From: UBA1181 sp045601045
GTDB lineage: Bacteria > Bacteroidota > Bacteroidia > Bacteroidales > Paludibacteraceae
Reading direction: 5' to 3'
Assembly: GCA_045601045.1 (NCBI GenBank)
Contig: JAZRZA010000082.1
Span: 62,001-126,000, forward strand
Length of the DNA: 64,000 nt
Made by a program: the position numbers and the translations under genes. Of the stretch, positions 1 through 8,553 are shown piece by piece (within the stretch, counting starts at the first letter, position 1; each line of letters opens with the position of its first letter). Below the pieces are notes generated by a model that did not search any database, had not been told where the DNA came from, and saw only the letters and a list, made by a program, of their open reading frames with translations.

Positions 1-243
1 GATCTTCCGATCCCCTGGAATGGGGATGGAGATCTTCTCCCCAAAGAGAGTGCCCTCCAACATGCTTACATCCTCATAAGTCAAAATCTTATGAATGTTG
101 TACTGCACCGTATAGAGTCGCGGTTGATGGGACAAGCAGGAAACCACCGCCTCCCGCCTCTCGTCGGGATTCGTCCGTTGGCACCCTACCAACGAAAGGA
201 AGATACCAACCATGATGCCCACATAAAATTTCAACAACCTCAT
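1..243 (-). CDS. DUF4230-like lipoprotein (C-terminus cut by window edge)
   Basis: The reading frame starts at an ATG at 243 and runs off the left edge, giving the first 81 residues. Residues 1-21 form a lipoprotein signal ending in LVGC (Cys21), so the protein should be lipid-anchored, probably in the periplasm. The following segment (LYTVQYNIHKILTYED) resembles the start of DUF4230 domains, a family of unknown function. The start lies 8 bp after the dnaG stop, so it is probably the downstream gene of a dnaG operon. The family call rests on a short segment and the function is unknown. Confidence 0.6.
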   Translation of the reverse strand, partial: MRLLKFYVGIMVGIFLSLVGCQRTNPDERREAVVSCLSHQPRLYTVQYNIHKILTYEDVSMLEGTLFGEKISIPIPGDRKI

Positions 244-251
244 TCCGTAGC

Positions 252-2309
252 CTATTTGATAATTCGTTCACCCAAAAAGCGTGCCAATTCCTTCTTGGCG
301 CGCTGCAACTTCGTATACCGATCCATCGCCTCCCGTTTCTTCTCCTCATCTTCGGTCTGCAATAGTTTCAGATACTTCATCATCTCCTTCTCCGTCCACC
401 CGAATTTGAAGTTCAGAATGACACGCGGCACATCCGTCGCCAAACGGTCACCCTCCTCCTTTTCCATCTTGCGGGCCTTGATTTTATTATCGACGCAGTG
501 CTTGTCATACATGCGGCTCAACTGATATCGTTCCGATAAGATATCCGATACAATTCGGTTGATCTCCACATCCCCGCTTCGCAGAAAGAATTGCTGGGCG
601 GAGAGACGAGTGCCCGCCATATAAGCTTCATTGTAATCAGCCAACATCTTCCGGAACAACGGATTATCAAGTTTCAAATCATCTAATTCCAACTCGTGAA
701 CAATATAGGAGACCACAGAATAGGTCTTCTCTCCCTCCTCCGTCACATCACGGAACAGGTCACGTTCTCCATAGCGGACCAAGTAATAGATAATCTCCTG
801 TTCGGTCGGGTCAACCATAGGGGACAACGTCACATTTGTGACAGTCGTCTGCGTAGTGGTTTGCGTCGTTGATTCACCACCACCTCCATCGGGGTTAAAG
901 AGGTCGTCTGGCGGTGCCACAGGCACACGCTGCGCTTCCGAAATCACGTTGGTCGACTGAGGATTCGCATTCAACGTATCCCATCGTTTCTGCTCTATCG
1001 TCGTGCGAAGCAGATTCTCCTCTATTCCCAACAACTTGGCACACTCCGAAACATAAACGGAACGTTTCACTTGATCGGAGATAACCGAAATGGTCTGTGC
1101 CATCTCCGTGATGGCCTGGGCTCTCTTCATCGGATCTCCACCGGCCTCCTTCAAGAGGTAATTGGTCTTGAAAATGATATAATCCTGCTCCTGTTCGGCC
1201 AAATATTGCATAACATAGGCAGAATCGTGATTCTGGGCGAATGTATCCGGGTCGTCTTCCGGCGGAAGAACCACCACTTTCGCGTTCAACCCCTCCTGCA
1301 AAAGCAACTTACCATTCTTCAAAGCGGCGTGCACACCCGCGCTATCGCCGTCATAAAGCATGGTTATATTTTTATTACCATCGATCTTATCCGCATCCAC
1401 AGAGGGGACAATACGGCGAAGGAGACGTATCTGCTCCACGGTCAATGCAGTACCACATGGCGCCACAATGTTTTGCACGCCCGCCTGCACCATGGACAAG
1501 ACATCCGCGTAACCCTCCACGATGTAACATTTCTTCTCCTTGATGATCGCATTTTTGGCGAAAAATATGCCATATAGGACATTGCTTTTATGGTAGATCT
1601 CCGAATCGGGCGAGTTTTGGTACTTCGCCACATCATCCTTCTTTAAGGCTCTACCACCGAAACCAATGACCTTTCCAGATATGGAATGGATCGGGAAAAT
1701 GGCACGTCCATGGAATCGGTCAAAGGCATAGTTGCCATCCTTGACAATCGTCAAACCCACTTTCTCCAAGTTGTCTCGCTTGAAACCCTTTTGCTGGGCC
1801 AAAACGGTGTAAGCATCTCGCTTGTCCAACGCATAACCTAATTGGAACTTGCGTATTGTATCCTCATGGAAGCCACGATGCTGGAAATAGGACATACCTA
1901 TGGACTGTCCCTCCTGCGTCTCATAAAGATTTTGACAGAAGTGTTGTTGGGCCCACTCTGTGACCGCCATCATACTCTCTCGCTCCGTGCGCTGCGCGAT
2001 TTGCTCAGGAGTAAGTTCCTCCTCCTCTATCTCAATGTGATATTTCTTCGCAAGGAATTTCAAAGCCTCATAATAGGTGAGGTTTTCGATTTCCATGATG
2101 AAGTTCACCGGGTTACCACCCTTGCCGCAACCAAAACACTTGTAGATATTCTTCGCTGGCGAAACAGAAAACGACGGCGTCTTCTCATCGTGGAAAGGAC
2201 ACAAACCAGTATAGTTCGCGCCTCGACGATGGAGCGTAACATAGTCAGATACGACATCCACAATCTGCGCCGCATCGAATATTCTATCAACCGTAGCCGG
2301 ATCAATCAT
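252..2309 (-). CDS. dnaG: DNA primase DnaG
   Basis: Synthesises RNA primers at the replication fork. From the ATG at 2309 the protein is 685 aa. A TTG 18 nt upstream keeps the frame open, but it lies in the T-run of a terminator hairpin, and related primases begin MID, so I chose the ATG. The N-terminal zinc site is visible (Cys37, His40, Cys58, Cys61 within LCPFHDEKTPSFSV...CFGCGKGG). The TOPRIM centre follows (EGYAD near residue 265, DGD at 320-322), then a helicase-binding C-terminal region. About 14 extra residues (IVPSVDADKIDGNK) sit just before the DGD motif; from memory related primases lack them. A proline/threonine-rich linker lies around residues 460-500. Confidence 0.96.
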   Translation of the reverse strand: MIDPATVDRIFDAAQIVDVVSDYVTLHRRGANYTGLCPFHDEKTPSFSVSPAKNIYKCFGCGKGGNPVNFIMEIENLTYYEALKFLAKKYHIEIEEEELTPEQIAQRTERESMMAVTEWAQQHFCQNLYETQEGQSIGMSYFQHRGFHEDTIRKFQLGYALDKRDAYTVLAQQKGFKRDNLEKVGLTIVKDGNYAFDRFHGRAIFPIHSISGKVIGFGGRALKKDDVAKYQNSPDSEIYHKSNVLYGIFFAKNAIIKEKKCYIVEGYADVLSMVQAGVQNIVAPCGTALTVEQIRLLRRIVPSVDADKIDGNKNITMLYDGDSAGVHAALKNGKLLLQEGLNAKVVVLPPEDDPDTFAQNHDSAYVMQYLAEQEQDYIIFKTNYLLKEAGGDPMKRAQAITEMAQTISVISDQVKRSVYVSECAKLLGIEENLLRTTIEQKRWDTLNANPQSTNVISEAQRVPVAPPDDLFNPDGGGGESTTQTTTQTTVTNVTLSPMVDPTEQEIIYYLVRYGERDLFRDVTEEGEKTYSVVSYIVHELELDDLKLDNPLFRKMLADYNEAYMAGTRLSAQQFFLRSGDVEINRIVSDILSERYQLSRMYDKHCVDNKIKARKMEKEEGDRLATDVPRVILNFKFGWTEKEMMKYLKLLQTEDEEKKREAMDRYTKLQRAKKELARFLGERIIK

Positions 2310-2331
2310 CTTCTTCTTTTTCGCCAAAAAA

Positions 2332-2365
2332 GGAAGTGCGAACGAACCCCTTCGATCACACTTCC
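2332..2365 (-). terminator. terminator between a lipoprotein gene and dnaG
   Basis: The arms GGAAGTG and CACTTCC (2332-2338 and 2359-2365) form a 7-bp stem, followed on the minus strand by a T-run that touches the dnaG leader. It probably ends the upstream lipoprotein transcript. dnaG transcription would need readthrough or a promoter I could not identify. Confidence 0.6.
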
Positions 2366-2385
2366 TCTCATATATTAATAAGCAA

Positions 2386-2865
2386 TTATTTCTTTATCAA
2401 CTCTTCAAGTTGCAAAGCCAACATCGCATTGTCATAATTGTCGATGTCAGAGAAAGTCACCTTCTCCAACACCTCCATAATTTTCTCATGTTTAGGAGAA
2501 TCCTCGTCAATGTCCGCTTTCGCCTCGATGCCCTCTCTGAATCCGGCCATCCACAAGGAGTCGGAAACATTCTCCAAATACAATTCGTAAGGACGTTGGA
2601 TTTTTGAGAATGGAGGAGTCAACATACCGCAGAATACAGGCGTTTCCAAAACATCCTTATCCCTTGCGGATTGAATCGAGTCGCAGATGGTCACTAAAGC
2701 ATTTCCGAAAGTCTCGCCATTGGCCAAACCTCTTTCGTGCTCACTCATCTCCGGGAACTCCAAAGTACGGCCCAGATTTGTGCTATCCACCGAATCATCG
2801 TCACATGAGCCCAACCACAAAGAGGCTGGCAACATCATCGCGATGAGAAATTTTGTGTATTTCAT
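2386..2865 (-). CDS. small lipoprotein of unknown function
   Basis: A 159-residue protein from the ATG at 2865. An upstream start would extend it into the neighbouring gene and lacks a signal sequence. Residues 1-21 are a lipoprotein signal ending in LGSC, followed by an Asp/Ser-rich spacer (CDDDSVDS), the usual Bacteroidales lipoprotein start. The mature part is acidic and helix-rich with no motif I recognise. It lies 19 bp downstream of another small lipoprotein gene on the same strand, so the two are probably co-transcribed. Function unknown. Confidence 0.8.
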   Translation of the reverse strand: MKYTKFLIAMMLPASLWLGSCDDDSVDSTNLGRTLEFPEMSEHERGLANGETFGNALVTICDSIQSARDKDVLETPVFCGMLTPPFSKIQRPYELYLENVSDSLWMAGFREGIEAKADIDEDSPKHEKIMEVLEKVTFSDIDNYDNAMLALQLEELIKK

Positions 2866-2884
2866 GATAATATCTATTATTGGA

Positions 2885-3346
2885 TTACTTATTTGAAAGT
2901 ACAAAAGAAGCCAATTGAGACAATGCTGTAACCACATTGTTTGCATTGATACCGCCGTCCAAAATGCTCTTCAACTCGGCAACCTCCTTCATGTATTTCT
3001 CAGACTTTGCCTCTTGCTCGTCCGTCACGCCATATTTTGCCATCACAACACCTGCCAAGAAATTAGCTGTATATTCCTTGTCATCCTTAAATTTAGAGTA
3101 GTTCATACCTACGGTAACCAAACTTGCGGTAGCGGCAGTGTAAGAAGCGGCATCCTTATTGTTTACGGCTGTCTCCAAACTTGAATAGAAAGTCTTTCCC
3201 TCTTGAATGGCAGCGTCATGGGATGGCTTAGTGGTATCATCCTGTACGTTGGTATCCGTGTCATCATCATTTCCACAAGCGCAGAATCCGAATGTCAAGC
3301 CTGCGAACAACGCCATCAAGCATGCAAAAAATTTAATCTTCTTCAT
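2885..3346 (-). CDS. small lipoprotein of unknown function
   Basis: A 153-residue protein with a lipoprotein signal (residues 1-24, GFCAC; either Cys22 or Cys24 could be lipidated) and an Asp/Asn/Thr-rich spacer. The mature part is predicted helical (repeated KYMKEVAELK-type stretches) without a recognisable domain. A Bacteroidetes -7 box lies at 3372-3379. It heads a two-gene lipoprotein unit with the gene ending at 2386. Confidence 0.82.
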   Translation of the reverse strand: MKKIKFFACLMALFAGLTFGFCACGNDDDTDTNVQDDTTKPSHDAAIQEGKTFYSSLETAVNNKDAASYTAATASLVTVGMNYSKFKDDKEYTANFLAGVVMAKYGVTDEQEAKSEKYMKEVAELKSILDGGINANNVVTALSQLASFVLSNK

Positions 3347-3371
3347 TATTTCTAATTTTTAAGTTAATATT

Positions 3372-3379
3372 CAAATCTA
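3372..3379 (-). promoter_or_regulatory. promoter -7 box (TAGATTTG)
   Basis: Matches the Bacteroidetes -7 consensus TAnnTTTG and would place the transcript start about 20 nt before the ATG at 3346. No clear -33 TTTG was seen. Confidence 0.5.
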
Positions 3380-3393
3380 ACATTAATCACTGT

Positions 3394-4104
3394 TTACTGT
3401 GAATTTACGGCCGCCATCGAAACAGCGCTTATCTTCACATTCTCCAAACCCGAGAAGGCGGACGCGCAAGCCATTATCGTGGCGCCCGTCGTGATCACAT
3501 CATCCACGATCAGAAGGTGCTTTCCTACCAAACCATCCAAAGGAAGATTCTCTTTTAGGGCAAATATGCCTTGCACATTCTCCCATCGTTCCTCCGCATT
3601 CTTCTTGGTTTGTGTGGTGGTCTCCACCACTCTTTCCACCCAATCCGTATGAAGCGGCACTCCCATCTCTTCCGATAAACCCATCGCGAACCACTCGCTC
3701 TGGTTATAGCCTCGCCACTTCAAACGTTTGGGATGAAGCGGCACCGGAACAATCGCATCCACCGTGGAGAATCTTCCCGTACGGAGTTCTCGTCCCAGCA
3801 TCCTTCCCAAACTCAAAGCCAACTCTTTGGCACCATGATATTTGATTTCGTGGACCATTCGTTGGACCACTGATTCCTTCTGATAAAGCAGCAACGCTGT
3901 TGCCGACTCGATATAGGGTTTCCCATACAGATGCCGTTCCACAAAATTATCCGGCACCTCATGTTCCCGTATCAAAGGGAGGGAAGCACGACACTGCAAA
4001 CAGACGAACCTCTCATCGCGAAATAACTTCTCGCCGCAACCCAAACATATCCGTGGGTAGAAAAGTTCAACCAGGCCGCTGAACGCGCTTCGCAACCAAA
4101 TCAT
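3394..4104 (-). CDS. comF: ComF-family phosphoribosyltransferase-like protein
   Basis: A 236-residue ComF/GntX protein, a family linked to DNA uptake and processing whose exact reaction is unsettled. An N-terminal four-cysteine zinc ribbon (CLGCGEKLF...CLQC) is followed by a PRTase domain with the PRPP-binding loop LLIVDDVITTGAT near residues 197-209. The ATG overlaps the stop of the upstream DUF4197 gene (TAATG), so translation is probably coupled. The length is normal for the family. Confidence 0.9.
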   Translation of the reverse strand: MIWLRSAFSGLVELFYPRICLGCGEKLFRDERFVCLQCRASLPLIREHEVPDNFVERHLYGKPYIESATALLLYQKESVVQRMVHEIKYHGAKELALSLGRMLGRELRTGRFSTVDAIVPVPLHPKRLKWRGYNQSEWFAMGLSEEMGVPLHTDWVERVVETTTQTKKNAEERWENVQGIFALKENLPLDGLVGKHLLIVDDVITTGATIMACASAFSGLENVKISAVSMAAVNSQ

Positions 4105-5018
4105 TACTTGTCCAAACGGCCAAATACCTTTTGCAACAACTCAGAAGTACGAGCCGCCACATTGGTGCGGATATCCACCTCCTTGTCTGCCACCTTAGTG
4201 AACAATCCATCCAAAGCTTTACCGGTCACATATTCGCCCAAATTGGTGTTGACAGGTTGGATGGCATCCACTTTATTGTACAAAGAGCTCTTACCAGCGG
4301 CTGTCAAACCGGCTTTCAAACCTATCATCGCCAACTGTCCTTGACTACTAGACTTAAAGTCAGCAATCTTATTGTACACATTAGAAAATCCGTTCCAAGC
4401 GTCATTCATGGTCTTTCCACCAACAGAAACTTGATCAAAAGTACCAGTTACCACACTACCGAATGTTTTTTGCAATCCCGCATAAGTCTTGTCATAAAGA
4501 TATGAAGTAGCCGCATGGTTGGTACCGAAACCAGCCGTCACATTGCCCTCTTCACTTGCGGAGGCACTTTTGTAGTTTCCAAACAAAATCGCCTCACCAT
4601 CCGCAACAGTCATACTGGTGATCGCGTTCGCAAAGATGTCCGCGGATTGAGGGGCGGCGGTTTCAGCGGCACGGTTCATCAACTTCACAATATTTTCAGG
4701 CTCCATGTTGCTGGCTCCAGCAGCCTGCAAAAAAGTCTTGCCCGCTTCTGTCTGCAACAACTCCGCAGCAGTGGCCACCTCTTTAGGCATACCGATTTTC
4801 ACCAAAGCATCGCCATAGTATCCATCCTCCTTGCCCAAGTTTTGGGCGGCAGTCTGCGCTCCAATCTTCAAAGCCTCTTTCAAAGCGGCAGCTGTATCAC
4901 CTTCAGACAACGCGTCTGTTAGGCCATTCAAAATATCGTCATCGCAAGAAGCCACGAAAAAGGAGGCACCTACGAAAGACAACATCATCAATCTTTTTAT
5001 TCCTAACTTAAAATCCAT
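4104..5018 (-). CDS. DUF4197 lipoprotein
   Basis: A 304-residue protein from the ATG at 5018 (an upstream TTG is less likely). The lipoprotein signal ends at FVASC (Cys25). The rest matches DUF4197, a Bacteroidota/Proteobacteria family of unknown function: DALKEALKIGAQTAAQNLGKEDGY, paired K/MP motifs, and a C-terminal LTKVADKEVDIR segment. A -7 box TAAATTTG lies at 5074-5081. The gene overlaps comF at its 3' end, which suggests one transcript. Confidence 0.88.
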   Translation of the reverse strand: MDFKLGIKRLMMLSFVGASFFVASCDDDILNGLTDALSEGDTAAALKEALKIGAQTAAQNLGKEDGYYGDALVKIGMPKEVATAAELLQTEAGKTFLQAAGASNMEPENIVKLMNRAAETAAPQSADIFANAITSMTVADGEAILFGNYKSASASEEGNVTAGFGTNHAATSYLYDKTYAGLQKTFGSVVTGTFDQVSVGGKTMNDAWNGFSNVYNKIADFKSSSQGQLAMIGLKAGLTAAGKSSLYNKVDAIQPVNTNLGEYVTGKALDGLFTKVADKEVDIRTNVAARTSELLQKVFGRLDK

Positions 5019-5073
5019 ATTCCACAAATTTTAGTTACACATTTTTGTTATCATATTCAAAATATACACTTCG

Positions 5074-5081
5074 CAAATTTA
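5074..5081 (-). promoter_or_regulatory. promoter -7 box (TAAATTTG) for the DUF4197-comF unit
   Basis: Matches TAnnTTTG and leaves a leader of about 50 nt. It is divergent from the promoter at 5167 and about 90 bp from it. Confidence 0.55.
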
Positions 5082-5166
5082 TCCTTTTTCGTGCAAAAAA
5101 AGAAACGGAATTCAAAAAATTAAGCCAAAGTGGATCGAAACGCTATTAAATATCGTTGAAATAGAC

Positions 5167-5174
5167 TAACTTTG
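5167..5174 (+). promoter_or_regulatory. promoter -7 box (TAACTTTG) close to the start codon
   Basis: The box ends 6 nt before the ATG at 5181, so transcription should begin at or next to the start codon. This decides the start of the next gene: the in-frame TTG at 5172 lies inside the promoter and cannot be used. Confidence 0.55.
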
Positions 5175-5180
5175 CGAAGT

Positions 5181-5426
5181 ATGGCAACTCAGAAGAAAGG
5201 GAAAAACAAAGTAGCGAAGAGGGTTCCAGACCGCAAGCGATTGGTCAGGAGCCAACGCATCAGTATCGCCTTGAACGACGCTGAGATGAGAACTTTGAAC
5301 CGTTTTTTCGAGACACACAAAATCAGCAACAAGGCGAAATTTTGCCGTGAAACATTGATGCTTGCCGTACTCAAACAGTTGGAGGCGGACACTCCTACAT
5401 TATTTGACAACATCGACAACCAATGA
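5181..5426 (+). CDS. small basic protein, ribbon-helix-helix-like
   Basis: An 81-residue protein. The first 25 residues are very basic (KKGKNKVAKRVPDRKR). The core (RISIALNDAEMRTLNRFFETHKISNKAKFCRETLM) has the strand-helix-helix pattern of a ribbon-helix-helix DNA-binding protein, though I cannot confirm the fold. The stop overlaps the tadA start by 4 nt (ATGA), so the two are translationally coupled. The mRNA is probably leaderless. Small basic proteins of this type beside tadA occur in other Bacteroidales (from memory). Function unknown. Confidence 0.75.
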   Translation: MATQKKGKNKVAKRVPDRKRLVRSQRISIALNDAEMRTLNRFFETHKISNKAKFCRETLMLAVLKQLEADTPTLFDNIDNQ

Positions 5427-5854
5427 ATGACGAGTTTTTCATGAAGCAAGCGCTCTCTGAGGCGAAAAAAGCAGGAGCGAAAGACGAAGTACCCATCGGA
5501 GCGGTCATCGTCCACGGGGAACAGATCATCGCAAAAGCGCACAATCTCACAGAGACATTGCACGACGTCACGGCCCATGCGGAGATGCAAGCCATCACCA
5601 TGGCGGCAGATTACATGGGAGGCAAATATTTGACAGACTGCACCTTATACGTAACCGTCGAGCCATGTACCATGTGCGCGGGGGCCATCGGTTGGGCTCA
5701 AATCAGCCGAGTTGTCTATGGCGCGTCCGACCCCAAACGAGGCTACTCCATCATCGCCCCTAATGCCCTCCACCCGAAATGTGTGGTTGTCTCCGGGGTG
5801 TTGCAGGAGGAATGTTCCGAACTGATGACCAGCTTCTTCAAAAGATTGAGGTAG
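5423..5854 (+). CDS. tadA: tRNA-specific adenosine deaminase TadA
   Basis: A 143-residue cytidine/adenosine deaminase-fold enzyme that converts the wobble adenosine of tRNA-Arg(ACG) to inosine. The zinc site is complete: HAE at 52-54 (His52 ligand, Glu54 catalytic) and PCTMC at 81-85 (Cys82, Cys85). Length is close to the family norm. It overlaps the preceding small basic gene by 4 nt. TadA is the best call; a guanine or cytosine deaminase of the same fold is less likely given the length and the LYVTVEPCTMCAGAI segment. Confidence 0.9.
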   Translation: MNDEFFMKQALSEAKKAGAKDEVPIGAVIVHGEQIIAKAHNLTETLHDVTAHAEMQAITMAADYMGGKYLTDCTLYVTVEPCTMCAGAIGWAQISRVVYGASDPKRGYSIIAPNALHPKCVVVSGVLQEECSELMTSFFKRLR

Positions 5855-5920
5855 CATTATTAGATAGAATATAAGTGTTTCCTAATAATTTGAATTCGTA
5901 TTTAATACTAAAGACACAAC

Positions 5921-7519
5921 ATGAGAGAAAAATTATCAATTAAAGAAAAAGTGGCTTACGCCTTGGGTGACGCATCCGCCAACATCGCATGGCGCGGCGT
6001 CTCCGCATTCCTTCTCATTTTTTACACGGATGTTTTCGGTTTGGCTCCTGGAATCGTAGCCTCGTTGATGTTACTCGCAAGGACCACAGATGGAATCAGC
6101 GACGTATTCATGGGTGTAATCGGAGATAGAACCAAGACCAAACACGGAAAATTCCGCCCTTGGATTTTATGGACAGCCATCCCTTTGGGCGTTATTCTCA
6201 CCCTACTCTATGTCTGTCCGGAAGATTGGTCCATGAAAGCGAAAATCGCTTATGCGCTTTGTACCTATCTTTTATTCACCTGTATTTACACCGCCAACAA
6301 CATCCCTTACGGCGCCCTAATGGCCGTGATGACAGATGACGACAAGGAACGTACCAGCATCGGATCTTTCCGTATGGTCGGAGCCTTCGCAGGTGGTATG
6401 TTGGTGCAAGGATTGTTGCTCTTCTTGGTGGCCTACTTCGGCAACATCAATCCATCCATGGATATCAAACAACTAGACCAGGAGAAATTCGAGGTGACAG
6501 TATCCACCCCTAACGACGTGAAAAATGTCAACATCAAAACCAATGGCGGCGTCGCCACCTTTGTCATGGATGGAGACGAGACAGACTCGCCAACCGTCGG
6601 CAAGAGTTTCTCAATGGAGGCCAATCAACCCTACACCTTCATCGTTGAGGGCGAGCCAACCATCTCTCAAGAGAACATCACCATCATCGACCAACGCGTC
6701 GGTTACAGGAACGCGATCGCCAGTTTGTCCATTGTCTTGATCCTTTGCCTCTTCATCACTTTCTACTACACAAGAGAGAGAGTGACGCCTCCTACGACGC
6801 AGAAAAACAGCATCAAGGAGGATTTGGTGAATCTAATCAAGAACAAACCTTGGGTTATTTTGCTTATCGTAGGATTGATATTCAACATCTACAACAACAT
6901 GAAGCAGGGCATCACAGTGATCTATTTCACCCACTATGTCCATAACCAATTGATGGCCGGAGGTTACATGACCGCCTTAATGATCGCATCCATCATAGGT
7001 GCCGCCATCACCACCCCTCTCAGCAACATGATGGGCAAGAAAAATCTCTTCATCGCCGCATTGATCGTATCTGGCGGCATCAACTCATTGTTGGCCTTCT
7101 GTGGTCCACAAGACACCACCATGATCTTTGCGATCGGTTCGCTATCCGAGTGCGCCGCCGCCATTATGCCAACGCTCTTCTTCGCCATGTTGGGTGACGC
7201 CGCCGACTATTCAGAATACACAAACGGCCGACGCGCGACAGGTTTGGTTTACTCAGCAGGATCTTTCGCCACGAAATTTGGTGGAGGTATCGCTGGCGCA
7301 TTGATTGGTCTTGTATTAGACATATACGGATACGACGGACTCGATTCATTGGCAATCCAAAACGCCGTTCCGGGCATCATTCAATTGATGAGCTGGATAC
7401 CTGCGATCATCGCGGTATTAGGTGCGGCTTCTATGTTGCTCTACCCGCTCAGCCAAAAGAAGATGGACCAAATCACTACTGAGTTAAAGGCAAGAAGAGC
7501 CCAAGAGAGCGCCATTTAA
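5921..7519 (+). CDS. MFS sugar:cation symporter, GPH family
   Basis: A 532-residue inner-membrane protein with 12 predicted transmembrane segments. The N-terminus (KLSIKEKVAYALGDASANIAWRG) and the DRTKTKHGKFRPWILW loop are typical of glycoside-pentoside-hexuronide:cation symporters (MelB-like). A polar insertion of about 90 residues (roughly 180-270) lies between segments 6 and 7 and would face the periplasm; such insertions are common in Bacteroidales members. The substrate cannot be read from the sequence and no sugar-degradation gene is adjacent. Confidence 0.88.
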   Translation: MREKLSIKEKVAYALGDASANIAWRGVSAFLLIFYTDVFGLAPGIVASLMLLARTTDGISDVFMGVIGDRTKTKHGKFRPWILWTAIPLGVILTLLYVCPEDWSMKAKIAYALCTYLLFTCIYTANNIPYGALMAVMTDDDKERTSIGSFRMVGAFAGGMLVQGLLLFLVAYFGNINPSMDIKQLDQEKFEVTVSTPNDVKNVNIKTNGGVATFVMDGDETDSPTVGKSFSMEANQPYTFIVEGEPTISQENITIIDQRVGYRNAIASLSIVLILCLFITFYYTRERVTPPTTQKNSIKEDLVNLIKNKPWVILLIVGLIFNIYNNMKQGITVIYFTHYVHNQLMAGGYMTALMIASIIGAAITTPLSNMMGKKNLFIAALIVSGGINSLLAFCGPQDTTMIFAIGSLSECAAAIMPTLFFAMLGDAADYSEYTNGRRATGLVYSAGSFATKFGGGIAGALIGLVLDIYGYDGLDSLAIQNAVPGIIQLMSWIPAIIAVLGAASMLLYPLSQKKMDQITTELKARRAQESAI

Positions 7520-7587
7520 TCGTATAGACCTAACATTCCCTCCATTTCCTACACAGGCAATGTGGGGAATGTTCTTTTTAAAGCAAT

Positions 7588-8499
7588 ATGTACCAACCCG
7601 TCACACCCTCCTTCCTCGGAAAAAAGATCTTCGAAAACGTGGAGATCAGCCAAATCCTTCCCCGAATCGATTGGCGTTTCTTTTTCCACGCTTGGAAAAT
7701 GACGGGTAATTACGAAGGATTGGAGTCGCTATGCGACTGTGAGGCCTGTAAAACACAATGGTTGCTCCGCTACCGCCCCGAAGAGAAAAGGAAGGCGGAA
7801 GAGGCTTATAAATTGATGCGAGACGCGCAAGAGGTATTACGGGAAGGCGTCAGCGAAAATATCTTCTCCATCTCCGCCATGCTCTGTTACTCCGAAGCGA
7901 AAAGCATGGACGATGGCATCTTCATCCAAGAGATAGAGGGCACTCCGCTCTTTTTGCCTATGCTAAGGCAGCAACATCCCAGCGAACGCAATAATTGCTG
8001 TCTCTCCATGACGGACTTCATCTCCCCTACAGCGGATTATATCGGCATTTTCGCCGTCACCGTCCACGGAGGAGACGAATGGGCCGAACGCCTACGGGAA
8101 GAGGGAGACGACTACACCTCCATTTTGATCAAAAGTGTGGCCGACCGTTTGGCGGAGGCTACCGCGGATTGGCTCCACGAACAATCAAGGAACCGATACT
8201 GGGGATACGGGAAGATAACAGGACGTGAGGGCATCCGCCCTGCCTTTGGCTATCCCGCCATGCCAGACATCTCGCTTCTCAAAGAGGTGGACGCCGCCAT
8301 TCATCTGTCGGAAATAGGCATTCAACTGACAGAAAACTGCGCCATGCGGCCCAACGCTTCCATTTGTGGCCTACACATCGCGCACCCGCAATCTTTCTAC
8401 TTTATGGTGGGAGAGATCGCGGAAGACCAAAAAAGAAGTTACGCCGCGCAACGCGACACAACAGTGGAGGAACTGAACAAATGGTTAGCCAACTCTTAA
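7588..8499 (+). CDS. stand-alone methionine synthase reactivation (AdoMet-binding) domain
   Basis: A 303-residue protein matching the C-terminal activation domain of cobalamin-dependent methionine synthase MetH, which binds S-adenosylmethionine for reductive remethylation of oxidised cobalamin. Visible signatures are the RPAFGYPAMPD segment (family RPxxGYP), IGIQLTENCAMRPNASICGLHIAHPQSFYF, and an N-terminal helical part. The homocysteine, folate and cobalamin domains are absent, so it should act in trans on a separate MetH encoded elsewhere. I infer this is a split arrangement and not a truncation, because the frame is intact and starts cleanly. Confidence 0.85.
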   Translation: MYQPVTPSFLGKKIFENVEISQILPRIDWRFFFHAWKMTGNYEGLESLCDCEACKTQWLLRYRPEEKRKAEEAYKLMRDAQEVLREGVSENIFSISAMLCYSEAKSMDDGIFIQEIEGTPLFLPMLRQQHPSERNNCCLSMTDFISPTADYIGIFAVTVHGGDEWAERLREEGDDYTSILIKSVADRLAEATADWLHEQSRNRYWGYGKITGREGIRPAFGYPAMPDISLLKEVDAAIHLSEIGIQLTENCAMRPNASICGLHIAHPQSFYFMVGEIAEDQKRSYAAQRDTTVEELNKWLANS

Positions 8500-8553
8500 T
8501 TCTTAACTCTTAATTGACTACGTCGAACTAACGTTTCATAACTCTTAATTATC

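Noticed and set aside
89..349. Minus-strand frame of 86 residues at the left edge
   Set aside because: It overlaps the dnaG end in another frame and uses a different frame from the lipoprotein start at 243, which has a signal peptide and lipobox.
8492..8553. Repeated AACTCTTAATT strings before the dGTPase gene
   Set aside because: Three short AT-rich copies partly within the preceding stop region; no structure or regular spacing that points to CRISPR or a binding array.
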